This document shows positions 26,733 to 35,528 of a stretch of DNA of 45,767 nucleotides, one piece after another (the stretch's first letter is position 1; every line of letters begins with the position of its first letter). The position numbers were made by a program, and so were the translations under genes. Origin of the DNA: Phycisphaerae bacterium (GTDB lineage Bacteria > Planctomycetota > Phycisphaerae > UBA1845); the NCBI GenBank assembly GCA_029260165.1, contig JAJDDT010000039.1, positions 1 to 45,767 of the forward strand. Reading direction: 5' to 3'. Under the pieces are notes generated by a model, which searched no databases, had not been told where the DNA came from, and was given only the letters and a program-made list of their open reading frames with translations.

Positions 26733-29327
26733 ATGGCGAGGCTGTTGGAGAGCCGGGAAGAGTTGTCCGTCGGGAAGACAAGTGCGGAGGTCGCTTGTTT
26801 CTCGGAAAATGCACGCCGTGTGCTCGAGGCGCGGTACCTGAAAAAGGACGAAAGCGGGCGATGCATCGAGACCCCTGAAGATATGTTCGATCGCGTAGCC
26901 GATGCCGTCGCAGAGGCGGAAACGTTGCACGGTGCGGATCAATCAACCCGCAGCGAGTGGAAGACGCGTTTCTACAACCTCATGGTGACCCAAAAGTTCA
27001 TGCCCAACAGCCCGACGCTCATGAACGCCGGGCGGGAAATGGGCATGCTCAGTGCTTGTTTTGTGTTGCCGGTGCCTGACAGCATTGACGGCATCTTCGA
27101 CTCGATCAAGCACACCGCTTTGATCCAGAAAGCGGGCGGCGGCACCGGTTTCGCATTCGACGAGCTTCGACCCACCGGTGATTTCATCAAAAGCTCCGGC
27201 GGCAGGACCAGCGGACCCATCAGCTTCTGGCGCGCGTTTAGCGAAGCCACCAACGCGATTCAGCAGGGTGCATTCCGCCGCGGCGCGAACATGGGCATGA
27301 TGAACGTGGATCATCCCGACATTCTCAAGTTCCTCCACGCCAAGGAGGATTTGTCGCAGTTCACCAATTACAACATTTCCGTGAAAATCCGCGACAAGTG
27401 GATGGACAGCTTTCGCAGTGATCCGAATTCGCTCCATGTGTTGCGCAATCCGCGCAACGGGCAGGAATTCTACATGCCACGCGATGTCAAGGTGTGGGAA
27501 TACGATATTGGCACGCTTGTCCCCGTCGAGAAGGCGGATGTCCGGACCGGCGAGTTCTACACCAGGCAGGATGTCTGGAACATCATCATCAGGAACGCGT
27601 GGCGAACCGGAGAGCCGGGGGTCGTGTTTATCGACCGGATCAACGAACACAACCCAACGCCGCACATCGGCGAGATGCAGGCGACCAACCCCTGCGGCGA
27701 GCAGCCATTGCTGCCGTACGAAGCCTGCAACCTTGGCAGCGTCAACCTGGCCAGGTGCATCAGAAATCCGAAAACACCCCAGGCGGACGTCGATTGGGAC
27801 GCACTGCGGACGACGATTCACGAATCGACGCGGTTCCTCGACAACGTCATCGATGCCAACCGGTACCCGCTTGCGGAGATCGACTCGATTTGCAAGGGCA
27901 ATCGCAAGATCGGACTGGGCATCATGGGATTCGCCGACGCATTGTACATGCTTGGCGTGGGATACAGCACCGAGGAGGGTGTTGCGTGGGGTGAGCGATT
28001 CATGAAATTCGTCCACGAGGAAGCCCACAACTACAGCGAAAAACTCGCCGGACAGCGAGGCTGCTTTCCAAATTGGAAGGGTAGCCGATGGGAGACGCAA
28101 TTCAATCGTCCTATGCGAAACGCGTGTTCGACGACGGTCGCGCCAACCGGAACGATCAGCATCATCGCTGGTTGCTCCTGCGGTGTGGAACCGCTTTTCA
28201 ATCTCGTATTTTACCGCAATGTGCTGCGAGGACAGAATCAGGGCAAATCGCCCATGGTGGAAGTGAACCCGATTTTCGAGGATGTGGCTAAATCGAATGG
28301 GTTCTATAGCGAGGGGATGATGGAACGCGTCGCCACGGAGGGCACCCTCGCTAACATTTCCGAACTTGATACCGATATCAAACGAGTGTTCGTCTGTGCA
28401 CACGACGTCAAACCGGAATGGCACGTCCGAATGCAGGCTGCCTTCCAGCTCCACTGCGACGCTTCGATCAGCAAGACCATCAACTTTCCGACCACCGCCA
28501 CCGAAAAAGATGTTGAAACGATTTACCGTCGTGCCTATGAGCTTCAGTGCAAGGGGGTCACGGTCTACCGCGACGGTTGCCGCACATGTCAGCCAATGAG
28601 TTTGAAAAACGACGTTCAGGCGGACAAGGAAGAGAGCAAGCTTACCGTGCCCGCTCCCCGGCCCACGCCCGAGCCTCAGCCACTGCGTGACATTGCCTGT
28701 GCTGTGCGGATCCGACAGATCACGCCGTTTGGCAATATGCATGTGCAAATCACGGTCGATCCGAAGACCGAACGCGAACTGGAGGTTTTTGCTCAGCTTG
28801 GAAAGGGCGGTGACCTCGCCACCAGTGATTTGGAAGCCATCTGCCGTATGGTCAGCTTGTGGCTTCGTTCCGGAGGCAGGCTTCACCATGTGATCCGCCA
28901 GCTCAAGGGCATCGGTTCGTCGCTCCAGATCCCCACGCGCGAGGGCAAGATTCGAAGCCTCGGAGACGGATTGGCGCGGGCGCTCGAAAAGTTCGCGCGC
29001 GCCAAATCGAAATTTGGTTTGGAAAAACTGATCCTCGGCGACTACGATCCCGCCGAGCTGAACAACGATTGGGCACAGTTTCACGGGTATGCCAATGGCG
29101 CGAATTCGTCAAACGGCAATGGTCATGCGAATGGCCATTCCAATGGAAATACCAGGGAGCAACCATCCGGGGTGGCGACGGCTGTCGAGGCAACCTCTCG
29201 GCTGCGCGATCGGGAATCCGGGATGTCGGAGGACCAGTACAAGGTGATTTGCCCAGATTGCCAAGGTCCCCTCCGTTTCGCCGAAGGTTGTGTAAAGTGC
29301 GAAGAATGTGGATTTTCACATTGCTAA
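26733..29327 (+). CDS. nrdJ: B12-dependent ribonucleotide reductase (class II)
   Basis: This 864-residue adenosylcobalamin-dependent reductase makes deoxyribonucleotides without oxygen or a radical subunit. Conserved parts include NSPTLMNAGREMGMLSACFVLP (substrate cysteine) and KAGGGTGFAFDELRP. The active-site NPCGEQPLLPYEACNLGSVNLA and the ACSTTVAPTGTISIIAGCSCG loop follow. A linker rich in Asn, Gly, Ser and His lies at about 785-815, and a C-terminal zinc-ribbon-like module (CPDC and CVKCEECGFSHC) ends with the cysteines that reduce the active site. Start ATG 26733 with GGGAG 8 nt upstream, next to an in-frame TTG. Two NrdR-like boxes precede it. Confidence 0.95.
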   Translation: MARLLESREELSVGKTSAEVACFSENARRVLEARYLKKDESGRCIETPEDMFDRVADAVAEAETLHGADQSTRSEWKTRFYNLMVTQKFMPNSPTLMNAGREMGMLSACFVLPVPDSIDGIFDSIKHTALIQKAGGGTGFAFDELRPTGDFIKSSGGRTSGPISFWRAFSEATNAIQQGAFRRGANMGMMNVDHPDILKFLHAKEDLSQFTNYNISVKIRDKWMDSFRSDPNSLHVLRNPRNGQEFYMPRDVKVWEYDIGTLVPVEKADVRTGEFYTRQDVWNIIIRNAWRTGEPGVVFIDRINEHNPTPHIGEMQATNPCGEQPLLPYEACNLGSVNLARCIRNPKTPQADVDWDALRTTIHESTRFLDNVIDANRYPLAEIDSICKGNRKIGLGIMGFADALYMLGVGYSTEEGVAWGERFMKFVHEEAHNYSEKLAGQRGCFPNWKGSRWETQFNRPMRNACSTTVAPTGTISIIAGCSCGVEPLFNLVFYRNVLRGQNQGKSPMVEVNPIFEDVAKSNGFYSEGMMERVATEGTLANISELDTDIKRVFVCAHDVKPEWHVRMQAAFQLHCDASISKTINFPTTATEKDVETIYRRAYELQCKGVTVYRDGCRTCQPMSLKNDVQADKEESKLTVPAPRPTPEPQPLRDIACAVRIRQITPFGNMHVQITVDPKTERELEVFAQLGKGGDLATSDLEAICRMVSLWLRSGGRLHHVIRQLKGIGSSLQIPTREGKIRSLGDGLARALEKFARAKSKFGLEKLILGDYDPAELNNDWAQFHGYANGANSSNGNGHANGHSNGNTREQPSGVATAVEATSRLRDRESGMSEDQYKVICPDCQGPLRFAEGCVKCEECGFSHC

Positions 29328-29429
29328 AGGCCAACAAACGGGCCTGGTCGTCCAAAAACACTTCTTTTTTTTGGACAACATCACGAAAATCATGGAGAAT
29401 GTCCCAAGAAAACCCCGGTGGTTTACCGA

Positions 29430-29610
29430 TATAATACCACGCGTAAAGTGTGGCTGGTCATTATCCGGACCGTGCCGCGCTGACTTGTTGTTCTCATTTG
29501 GAGGGAATATCGAACCTTCCGCCAATGGCGGGGGTAAAAACAATGGCTTCTTTCCCCTCCGGAAAGCACCGTCTACGTCCTTCGGGGCTGGCGGTGCTTT
29601 CTTTTTGACT
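29430..29610 (+). ncRNA. Candidate structured small RNA with terminator
   Basis: A perfect TATAAT (29430-29435) without a good -35 is followed by a foldable segment. GGAGGGAA (29500-29507) can pair with TTCCCCTCC (29552-29560), enclosing a CCGCC/GGCGG hairpin (29519-29531), and the intrinsic terminator comes last. No reading frame here looks coding. It may instead be the 3' end of the nrdJ transcript. I match it to no known RNA family. Confidence 0.35.
29563..29606 (+). terminator. Rho-independent terminator
   Basis: AAAGCACCG (29563-29571) pairs perfectly with CGGTGCTTT (29592-29600); the loop contains a CC-TTCG-GG tetraloop hairpin and the stem is followed by CTTTTT. It faces rightward, ending nrdJ and/or the candidate small RNA before the opposing cheY gene. 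Confidence 0.85.
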
Positions 29611-29696
29611 CAGGCATAACTCTCGATGCAGCACACCGACAAAAAAAGCAATCCCGCGATCGGAATTGCTTCGAGGTTGAACTCACTGGTAACCCG

Positions 29697-30071
29697 TCAG
29701 GCTGAGGTGCCGACGCGTGACAGCGTCTGCTCGATTTTCTCTGCCATCGTATCGGTCGAGAAGGGTTTGACGACGTAGTTGTTGGCACCGGACTGGATGG
29801 CCTGGACGACGCGTGATTTCTCAGCCTCGGTTGTGCACATGATTACAGGCGTCGTATTCCCCTCGGCGCGAATGGTCTTGAGAAACGTAATCCCATCCAT
29901 GTTCGGCATGTTCCAGTCAAGCAATATCAAGCCGGGATTTTCGCTGTTAAGCTTTTCAATGCCCTCGACACCGTCCGCAGCCTCGGCGATGTCCTCGTAA
30001 CCCAGACGTCCGAGAATGTTCTTCTGGATGTTGCGGATGGTTCGCGAATCGTCGACCAACAGTATTTTCAT
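29697..30071 (-). CDS. cheY: CheY-like single-domain response regulator
   Basis: This 124-residue receiver domain has the acidic pair D7/D8, the phosphorylation site D52 (LLDWNMPNMDG), the Thr switch in MCTTEAEK and the conserved lysine K102 (VVKPFS). There is no output domain, so it should act by protein contact, as chemotaxis or pilus-motility CheY does. Its start overlaps the end of the CheX-like gene by 4 bp (ATGA at 30068-30071), so a regulator and its likely phosphatase are made together. No CheA, MCP or flagellar gene is in the window. Confidence 0.93.
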   Translation of the reverse strand: MKILLVDDSRTIRNIQKNILGRLGYEDIAEAADGVEGIEKLNSENPGLILLDWNMPNMDGITFLKTIRAEGNTTPVIMCTTEAEKSRVVQAIQSGANNYVVKPFSTDTMAEKIEQTLSRVGTSA

Positions 30072-30553
30072 GACGCAGCTCCGACCACGGCTGGTTTGTC
30101 AATCTTCAGTGCAACCTCGACCGTAAAGTGTCCCATCGGTGCGTCGCAAGGAATGACCAGGCTCGGGTTTGCTCTCGAGCCAACGACCTCGTGGTTAGCG
30201 CCGACGATGACGCTCGGCAACGAGATGCTCGCATTCATGCCCTCGAAATTCGACTTCGCCCCACCCGCGACCATGTTGGCCAACTCGCCAAGCGCGTCAG
30301 CGAAGTCCGGGTCGTCCCAGGTGAGTTTCGCTCCCGTGAATGTTTCCGCGACCGCGATGGCGACGTCCTTGGTAAACCCGAGGATGACCACGCCGGTCAC
30401 ATCGCCCGACAGACCGATAACGCCGGATACATCGGGGCGATCGCATTTGGGCGTTTTGAGAAAAGGCTTTCCAACCGTCACTTCCGTTTGAAGCATCGTG
30501 TTGAATACGTTGGTGACGGATTTGACGAACGGATTGACGTATCGCACATCCAT
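30068..30553 (-). CDS. cheX: CheX-like CheY-P phosphatase
   Basis: This 161-residue protein has the CheC/CheX/FliY fold pattern. The phosphatase helix ExxN is E90-L-A-N93 in DALGELANMVAGGAKSNFEG, following the core strands SGVIGLSGDVTGVVILGF. CheX removes phosphate from CheY. Only one ExxN motif is present, as in CheX. The upstream GAGGAAGAG is about 10 nt before the ATG. Pairing with cheY supports the call. The target motor or pilus system is not evident, but exeA-gspB lies next upstream on the same strand, 158 bp away. Confidence 0.85.
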   Translation of the reverse strand: MDVRYVNPFVKSVTNVFNTMLQTEVTVGKPFLKTPKCDRPDVSGVIGLSGDVTGVVILGFTKDVAIAVAETFTGAKLTWDDPDFADALGELANMVAGGAKSNFEGMNASISLPSVIVGANHEVVGSRANPSLVIPCDAPMGHFTVEVALKIDKPAVVGAAS

Positions 30554-30710
30554 GGGTTTGCACTCTTCCTCAAATTGACCGCGACATCGATTGACTATAG
30601 CTGCGGCGTTGGGTGGTCCTGCCGATCTCTGATAGACATGTCGGTCAACGGGTTGCAGGACTTTCCCGAATCTGAACTGACTCGTCCATTGGTTTCATCG
30701 GCGCGCCTGT

Positions 30711-31343
30711 TCACGAACTATCGGACCTGGTTAAAACGCGCGAAGATGTCGCTGCGGGAGCGTTTTGCGGTTCTTGTGTCGACAAAGGCAGCACGAATTC
30801 GCTCGAATCGACCGACAGGATGACATGGTCCGCCGCGATCGCCAACACGACAGCACGGTCGATTTGCTGCCCCTCGGTCACCACCGTGTTGTTGACAACA
30901 GCCACGGATTGTCGGCCACCACAAAGGACACCTGAAAGTCGATATCGTGTACGAATGGACTCGGGCAGCGGCGTGCGTGTTATGGACTGTCCGGTCGTCA
31001 TTACCTCCGTCGATTTGCGACCTGGTCGCACGATTGTCGTTTCTCCCGGTATTGACGCGGAAGGATTTGATACCGGCAACCCGTCGAAAACACCCAGGGG
31101 TTGCGGCGACTGTGTGGTCAGCAGCAGAATGATGGCCGCCGCCGCCAACAGGATGCCCAACCAGAATGCGATGGAACGCAGGGCGTTTGGCTGTCTTGTG
31201 TTCTGATCCGCTTCTCGAGCCTGCACGGACGGCGAGCGCAGCGCGTTGTCGAGCATTTTTCGCGAGATATCCGGATTCGCCGGCGTGCGCGCCTGCTCAT
31301 GTCGTTTCCGCTCCCGTGTGAGCGCGTCGGAGATAAGGCTCAT
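30711..31343 (-). CDS. gspB: GspB/ExeB-like secretion protein
   Basis: This 210-residue inner-membrane protein starts MSLISDALTRERKRHEQA, the conserved start of GspB-type proteins. It has one membrane helix (about 57-78) and ends with the GspB periplasmic module around RLSGVLCGGRQSVAVVNNTVVTEGQQIDRAVVLAI. GspB partners the ExeA/GspA ATPase to assemble the outer-membrane secretin in type II secretion or pilus systems. Its start overlaps the end of exeA by 4 bp (31340-31343), so they are coupled. No secretin or other gsp genes are in the window. Confidence 0.85.
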   Translation of the reverse strand: MSLISDALTRERKRHEQARTPANPDISRKMLDNALRSPSVQAREADQNTRQPNALRSIAFWLGILLAAAAIILLLTTQSPQPLGVFDGLPVSNPSASIPGETTIVRPGRKSTEVMTTGQSITRTPLPESIRTRYRLSGVLCGGRQSVAVVNNTVVTEGQQIDRAVVLAIAADHVILSVDSSEFVLPLSTQEPQNAPAATSSRVLTRSDSS

Positions 31344-32152
31344 GACAGTGTTCCCTGTAGTTCCTCGATGGCAGCTTGCACATGGTCTTCACTGATGATG
31401 TCCTGTTGATGGGCGTAGGCTGCCAGAAGGGACATATCGCTGACGGCGTTGACCAGTCGAGGGATGCCTCCCGTTCGTTCGTGAATGGACGCGATGGCTG
31501 ACTGCTCGAACCGGGGTCGCCCGCGACCGCCCGCGATCGACACGCGGTGATCAACATAATCAGACAATTCGTCGGTTCCGATGGGTGCGAGGTGATAGCG
31601 AACCGTGATACGCTGTCGCAATTGTCGCAGCCTCGGGTCCGACACCTTCCTGAGCAATTCGGGTTGCCCCGCCAGGACAATCTGCATCAGTTTGCGGTCG
31701 TCTGTTTCGAGATTGCTCAACAGTCGCAATTGTTCCAGCAGGGTCAGCGTCAGGTGTTGGGCTTCGTCGATGACAACAACCACGTCGCGATCGTTGGCGG
31801 CTTCCTGCAGCAACAGACCATTTAATTGCTCGCCAAGCGCCAACCGATCGCCCTTCGCATCGACCGAACCAAGCTCGTGCAGGATGGCCCGCATGAGTTG
31901 TGCTTCTGACAGACGCGGATTCAGGATCAGGGCGGTTCGCGTCTCGTCGCCAAGTCGGTTCAACAGCTCCCGACAGAGCGTCGTTTTTCCCGTTCCGACG
32001 TCTCCCGTCAGCAGCACGAACCCGCGACGCTGACGCACACCGAATTCGAGGTAGTCCAGCGCTTTGCGATGCGTCTCAGACAGAAAAAGAAACTTCGGAT
32101 TGGGTGTGATGTTGAAAGGCTGCTCGGAAAGACCGTAGAAATCGAGATACAC
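31340..32152 (-). CDS. exeA: ExeA/GspA family AAA ATPase
   Basis: This 270-residue ATPase starts MYLDFYGLSEQPFNITPNPKFLFLS, diagnostic for the ExeA/GspA group. The Walker A motif GDVGTGKTT is at 50-58, Walker B is VVVVIDEAQHL near 125-135, and a sensor region reads VLAGQPELLRKV. The C-terminal transmembrane and peptidoglycan-binding parts of full-length GspA are missing, so it is the short cytosolic form common in planctomycetes and delta-proteobacteria. Coupled to gspB and diverging from the aminotransferase gene, it probably serves assembly of a type II secretion or pilus machine, perhaps the one that uses the prepilin at 42494. Confidence 0.9.
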   Translation of the reverse strand: MYLDFYGLSEQPFNITPNPKFLFLSETHRKALDYLEFGVRQRRGFVLLTGDVGTGKTTLCRELLNRLGDETRTALILNPRLSEAQLMRAILHELGSVDAKGDRLALGEQLNGLLLQEAANDRDVVVVIDEAQHLTLTLLEQLRLLSNLETDDRKLMQIVLAGQPELLRKVSDPRLRQLRQRITVRYHLAPIGTDELSDYVDHRVSIAGGRGRPRFEQSAIASIHERTGGIPRLVNAVSDMSLLAAYAHQQDIISEDHVQAAIEELQGTLS

Positions 32153-32358
32153 CGGCGTTGCTCCGTTCGGTTATCGGTCTGAAGGTGCCTATAGGACTTC
32201 GGAAGGTTTCTCCCCCATCTTGACCGGGAATTGAGGTGCGGTGATTCAGACTGACCTGGGCATGATTATCGGTCCTTGATCGCCTATGATCTCAACGGAT
32301 GGGTTTCGTTGGTCGATGTTGCCTGGAACCTGTAAACGGATGAAAGGATCGTGGCGTG

Positions 32359-33723
32359 ATGCAGATGGCTGAAACAATGACACGGACAGAAAATCTTCCT
32401 GATATTACAACCGAGGTACCGAAACTGATCACCCCGCTCCCGGGGCCTGTCGCCAGGAGTTACATCGATCGCGACCATCGCGTGACCTCCACATCGTACA
32501 CGCGTGATTGGCCTCTGGTCGCCCATCGTGCGATTGGCAGCGCCGTGCAGGACGTGGATGGCAACGTGTTCCTGGACTTCGCAGCCGGTATCGCGGTTTG
32601 CGCGACCGGTCATTGTCATCCGGTCGTGGTCGACGCCATCAAGAAGCAGGCGGAACGCCTCATCCACATCTGCGGCAGTGATTTCTACTACGACCCGATG
32701 GTGCGACTGTGCGAATTACTGGCTGAGATCGCACCAGGCAGCGACCCCAAGCGCGTCGTGTTGACCAACAGTGGTGCGGAGTGCGTGGAGTGTGCGATGA
32801 AGCTCGTTCGCCACGCCGCCAACCGCAAATGGATCATCGCGTTTCATGGCGCGTTCCACGGTCGAACGATGGGGGCGTTGTCGCTGACCAGTTCCAAGGT
32901 TCGTCAGAAGCTCGGCTTTGGTCCGCTGATACCGATGATTGCTCACGCACCCTACGGCACGCTGGACGGGATCCACGATATTTTCAAACGACAGGCTGCC
33001 CCGGAAGAGGTGGCTGCCATCTTCGTCGAACCGATGCAGGGCGAGGGCGGGTACGTCGTTCCCCCCGCGAATTTCCTCAAGGACCTGCGGGCGCTTTGTG
33101 ACGAGCACGGCATCCTGATGGTCATGGACGAGATTCAATCGGGCATCGGGCGCACCGGCAAGTGGTTCTGCTGCGAGTATTCGGATGTCGTGCCCGACGT
33201 CCTCCTGTCCGCCAAGGGCCTAGCCAGTGGCATGCCGATCGGCGCGGTCATCGCGCCCGAGCGCATAATGGATTGGCCTCCGGGTGCCCATGGCAGCACG
33301 TTTGGTGGCAATCCTGTCGCGTGTGCAGCCGCCGTCGCAACGATCGAACTCGTAAAATCCGAATACATGGACAACGCAGTCAAGCTCGGCGACGTTCTTA
33401 TGTGCGAATTGAACAAGCTCGTCGAGCGGAATCCGTCGATCGCGCGTCCGCGTGGGTTTGGGCTGATGGTCGGTGCAGACGCGGTCGGACCGGACGGGAC
33501 GCCCTGTCAGCAGGTTCGAAATCGCATCGTCAACGAAGCCTTCCAGCGTGGTTTGATTCTGCTGGGCTGCGGTGATACGGGAATACGGTTTGCACCACCG
33601 CTCTGCATAACCGAGGACCAACTCAAAAAGGGTCTCGCGATTTTCGAGGACGCCGTCAAGTCGGTCGCAGATAACGGCAGGCAAACAGCATCAAAAAGCG
33701 GACCGACACCCAGCGGAATATGA
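32359..33723 (+). CDS. Class III aminotransferase (4-aminobutyrate type)
   Basis: This 454-residue PLP enzyme carries the class III pattern. The substrate side has FLDFAAGIAVCATGHCHP, NSGAECVECAMKLVR matches the GABA/ornithine group, and HGAFHGRTMGALSLTSSK follows. The cofactor aspartate is in LMVMDEIQSGIGRTG and the Schiff-base lysine in LLSAKGLASGMPIGAV. 4-Aminobutyrate or 2-aminoadipate-type substrates fit best, but ornithine or acetylornithine cannot be ruled out. Start: ATG 32359 (GTG 32356 and ATG 32365 are alternatives), with GAAAGGAT upstream. It diverges from exeA. Confidence 0.88.
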   Translation: MQMAETMTRTENLPDITTEVPKLITPLPGPVARSYIDRDHRVTSTSYTRDWPLVAHRAIGSAVQDVDGNVFLDFAAGIAVCATGHCHPVVVDAIKKQAERLIHICGSDFYYDPMVRLCELLAEIAPGSDPKRVVLTNSGAECVECAMKLVRHAANRKWIIAFHGAFHGRTMGALSLTSSKVRQKLGFGPLIPMIAHAPYGTLDGIHDIFKRQAAPEEVAAIFVEPMQGEGGYVVPPANFLKDLRALCDEHGILMVMDEIQSGIGRTGKWFCCEYSDVVPDVLLSAKGLASGMPIGAVIAPERIMDWPPGAHGSTFGGNPVACAAAVATIELVKSEYMDNAVKLGDVLMCELNKLVERNPSIARPRGFGLMVGADAVGPDGTPCQQVRNRIVNEAFQRGLILLGCGDTGIRFAPPLCITEDQLKKGLAIFEDAVKSVADNGRQTASKSGPTPSGI

Positions 33724-33763
33724 TTTCGCGGTGGGTGGCGTAACCAGAGCGTTCCCAATCTGA

Positions 33764-33791
33764 TGTAGCGTCACCCCTTGTGGGTGACGGG
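33764..33791. repeat. Repeat element B, single left arm
   Basis: This 28-bp segment (TGTAGCGTCACCCC, then TTGTGGGTGACGGG) is almost identical to the left arm of the element at 39568-39650. No right arm is present. Instead element A begins 18 bp later, so this copy is truncated or interrupted. Confidence 0.75.
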
Positions 33792-33809
33792 AAAACCAGA
33801 CCATGCGTC

Positions 33810-33891
33810 GGGTGGCCCATGGCTTTAGCCGTGGGGGAGTCGAATCCAGACCCGCCATCGAGTCCCCCACCTCTAAAGAGGTGGGCCACCC
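33810..33891. repeat. Palindromic element A, copy 2 (82 bp)
   Basis: This is the reverse complement of the element at 8538-8619, of exactly the same length. The arms (GGGTGGCCC / GGGCCACCC) and both internal palindromes (GGCTTTAGCC and CTCTAAAGAG) are conserved, and only the central 20 bp or so differ. It lies between the convergent aminotransferase and ACT genes. The 33724-33970 gap holds no gene. Confidence 0.8.
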
Positions 33892-33970
33892 GTAATGATC
33901 GGGACACCATGGGCTGATGATGCACAAACCATCTGTCATGGAGCACTGGCAAACGATCAAACAGCGCGTC

Positions 33971-34417
33971 CTACCGTCGCGCGGGCTGACGTTTCTTGAT
34001 CTTGATGTCGCGGTTGTTCTTCCGCTTGCTTTCGAGGGCTTTCCTGGCTTTTTCCATGTTGGCGACCTTGAAAATGCCGATGGCTTTCCCGCCCGCACCG
34101 GAGGTGCTGCAATACATGTAGCTGATGTTGCACTTGGCCGACGCGAGTTTCTCACAAACGTCCGCAGCCGCCCCGGGTTTGTTCGACATCTCCACCGCCA
34201 ACACCGTGGCTTCGGTAAAAGTGAAGTTCATCTGCTGCAACGCATCACGCGCCCTCTCGACATCAGACGACACGATCCGCATCACACCATGCTCCATGGC
34301 GTCCATCATGGTCAGTGCGATGATGTTGACCTTCGCCTCAGCCAACGCACGACAAACCTGCGTCAACACCACCGGACGATTGACCAGAAAGACCGAAAAC
34401 TGCGTGTGCGTTGCCAT
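33971..34417 (-). CDS. Protein with two ACT domains
   Basis: This 148-residue protein has two ACT modules: FSVFLVNRPVVLTQVCRALAEAKVNIIALTM (about 7-75) and VLAVEMSNKPGAAADVCEKLASAKCNISYMYCS (about 77-125). It ends in a basic tail (KRKNNRDIKIKKRQPARR). ACT domains bind small ligands, usually amino acids; stand-alone tandem forms are putative sensors. The start is ATG 34417. The Lys/Arg-rich tail of about 25 residues could bind nucleic acid, but that is inference. Confidence 0.8.
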   Translation of the reverse strand: MATHTQFSVFLVNRPVVLTQVCRALAEAKVNIIALTMMDAMEHGVMRIVSSDVERARDALQQMNFTFTEATVLAVEMSNKPGAAADVCEKLASAKCNISYMYCSTSGAGGKAIGIFKVANMEKARKALESKRKNNRDIKIKKRQPARR

Positions 34418-34556
34418 GTGTGTTCTCCAGGTTGCTTATTTCCACCGGACGATTTGTCTGCCGACGATGCGGCACCGCCAACGGCCACGCCATCAGGCAA
34501 CCAAACGCCCACTGTCAGCATCAACATCGACTCGCGAAAAGGTCAGCCAACTCGTG

Positions 34557-35528
34557 TCAGCCGCTCCGTCTGCGCCTCCGTTTCATAACCGATAACGACA
34601 GAAGTGAAAAGAGGGTGGGCATCATCATGGCTGGTGCACAGAAACCCGCCGGCATTGTCGGCTCCATGGCGTCGCCACCAGTGCCGTTGTCCGGCATCAT
34701 GCCATCATCGCCATTCGAATTGTCGCCCCCGCCGTCGTCTCCGACAGGATCGTCGCCATCGGTCGGCCTCATCCCATCACCGTCGTCGGGCGTCATCCCG
34801 TCGTCGTCGCCGTTCATGTTCATGTCGGTTCCGTCCCCCATGTTCCCATCGCCCGGCAGGTCGGTCCCACCGTCGCCAGCCATCCCGTCGTCACCGGTCA
34901 TCCCGTCATCGCCGGGCATTCCCCCACCCGTACCGCCGCCCGTTCCACCACCGGAACCCCCGCCACCCGATCCACCCCCACCGGAACCGTCATCCCCACC
35001 GGTCGACGGACCGGTTACCGTCAACACCACGCTGCGACCACTGTCGATGGCCAGTACGAAAAAACCGCAATCGGCAATCACCGAGTCAGCCATCGCACCA
35101 TTTCGGTCGGTCGTCGGAACGAAATCCAACGTCAGCGATGAACCCGCCGACGACGCGGCTGCCCGCACCGTCACCAAACCCAGGGGAACCGGAACGCCCG
35201 CAGGCACTGCCAAAGTGTCGTCGCTACCGACGGCAGGCGTCGCCTGCGATCTGGGAACACCTTCCACGACGAACCACAGCAGCGGATCCAAAAAGTTGGG
35301 CTGCAACCATCGGAAACTGACCACGTCGAGATCATCGTCGGCGAACAGATTGAGAAACACCCCGCAAAGATCGAAATCTGTGTCTGACGTATTGGTTACG
35401 CTGACGGTAATCTCCGTCTCTACCCCCGCTTCGATCGTCGTCGGCGAATACGACAGACTCACCTGCCCCATCACCGTCGTCGCCATCGCACCCGCCAACA
35501 ACACACAAACCCGGCATTTCAATCGCAT
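34557..35528 (-). CDS. Secreted Gly/Asp-rich protein with C-terminal anchor-like end
   Basis: This 323-residue protein has a Sec signal peptide (cleaved near MGQ, residue 21) and a beta-sandwich-like domain (about 22-175, SLSYSPTTIEAGVETEITVSVTNTSD). A low-complexity tract of about 110 residues made of Gly, Asp, Met and Asn follows (GSGGGGSGGG, then GDDGM-type units). The end is a Cys, a hydrophobic stretch (MMMPTLFSLLSLSVM) and the basic run KRRRRRS, resembling sorting signals of the PEP-CTERM or GlyGly-CTERM kind. The acidic tract could bind cations or act as a spacer. Start ATG 35528, with AGAGGAA upstream. Family not recognised. Confidence 0.75.
   Translation of the reverse strand: MRLKCRVCVLLAGAMATTVMGQVSLSYSPTTIEAGVETEITVSVTNTSDTDFDLCGVFLNLFADDDLDVVSFRWLQPNFLDPLLWFVVEGVPRSQATPAVGSDDTLAVPAGVPVPLGLVTVRAAASSAGSSLTLDFVPTTDRNGAMADSVIADCGFFVLAIDSGRSVVLTVTGPSTGGDDGSGGGGSGGGGSGGGTGGGTGGGMPGDDGMTGDDGMAGDGGTDLPGDGNMGDGTDMNMNGDDDGMTPDDGDGMRPTDGDDPVGDDGGGDNSNGDDGMMPDNGTGGDAMEPTMPAGFCAPAMMMPTLFSLLSLSVMKRRRRRSG

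Noticed and set aside
26943-29084. 713-codon minus-strand frame
   Set aside because: It lies wholly antisense to nrdJ, is rich in His, Arg and Val with no domain pattern, and has no ribosome binding site.
29350-29376. GTCCAAAAA/TTTTTGGAC hairpin after nrdJ as terminator
   Set aside because: The stem is mostly A-T and its T-run is inside the stem rather than after it; the terminator at 29563-29606 is far stronger.
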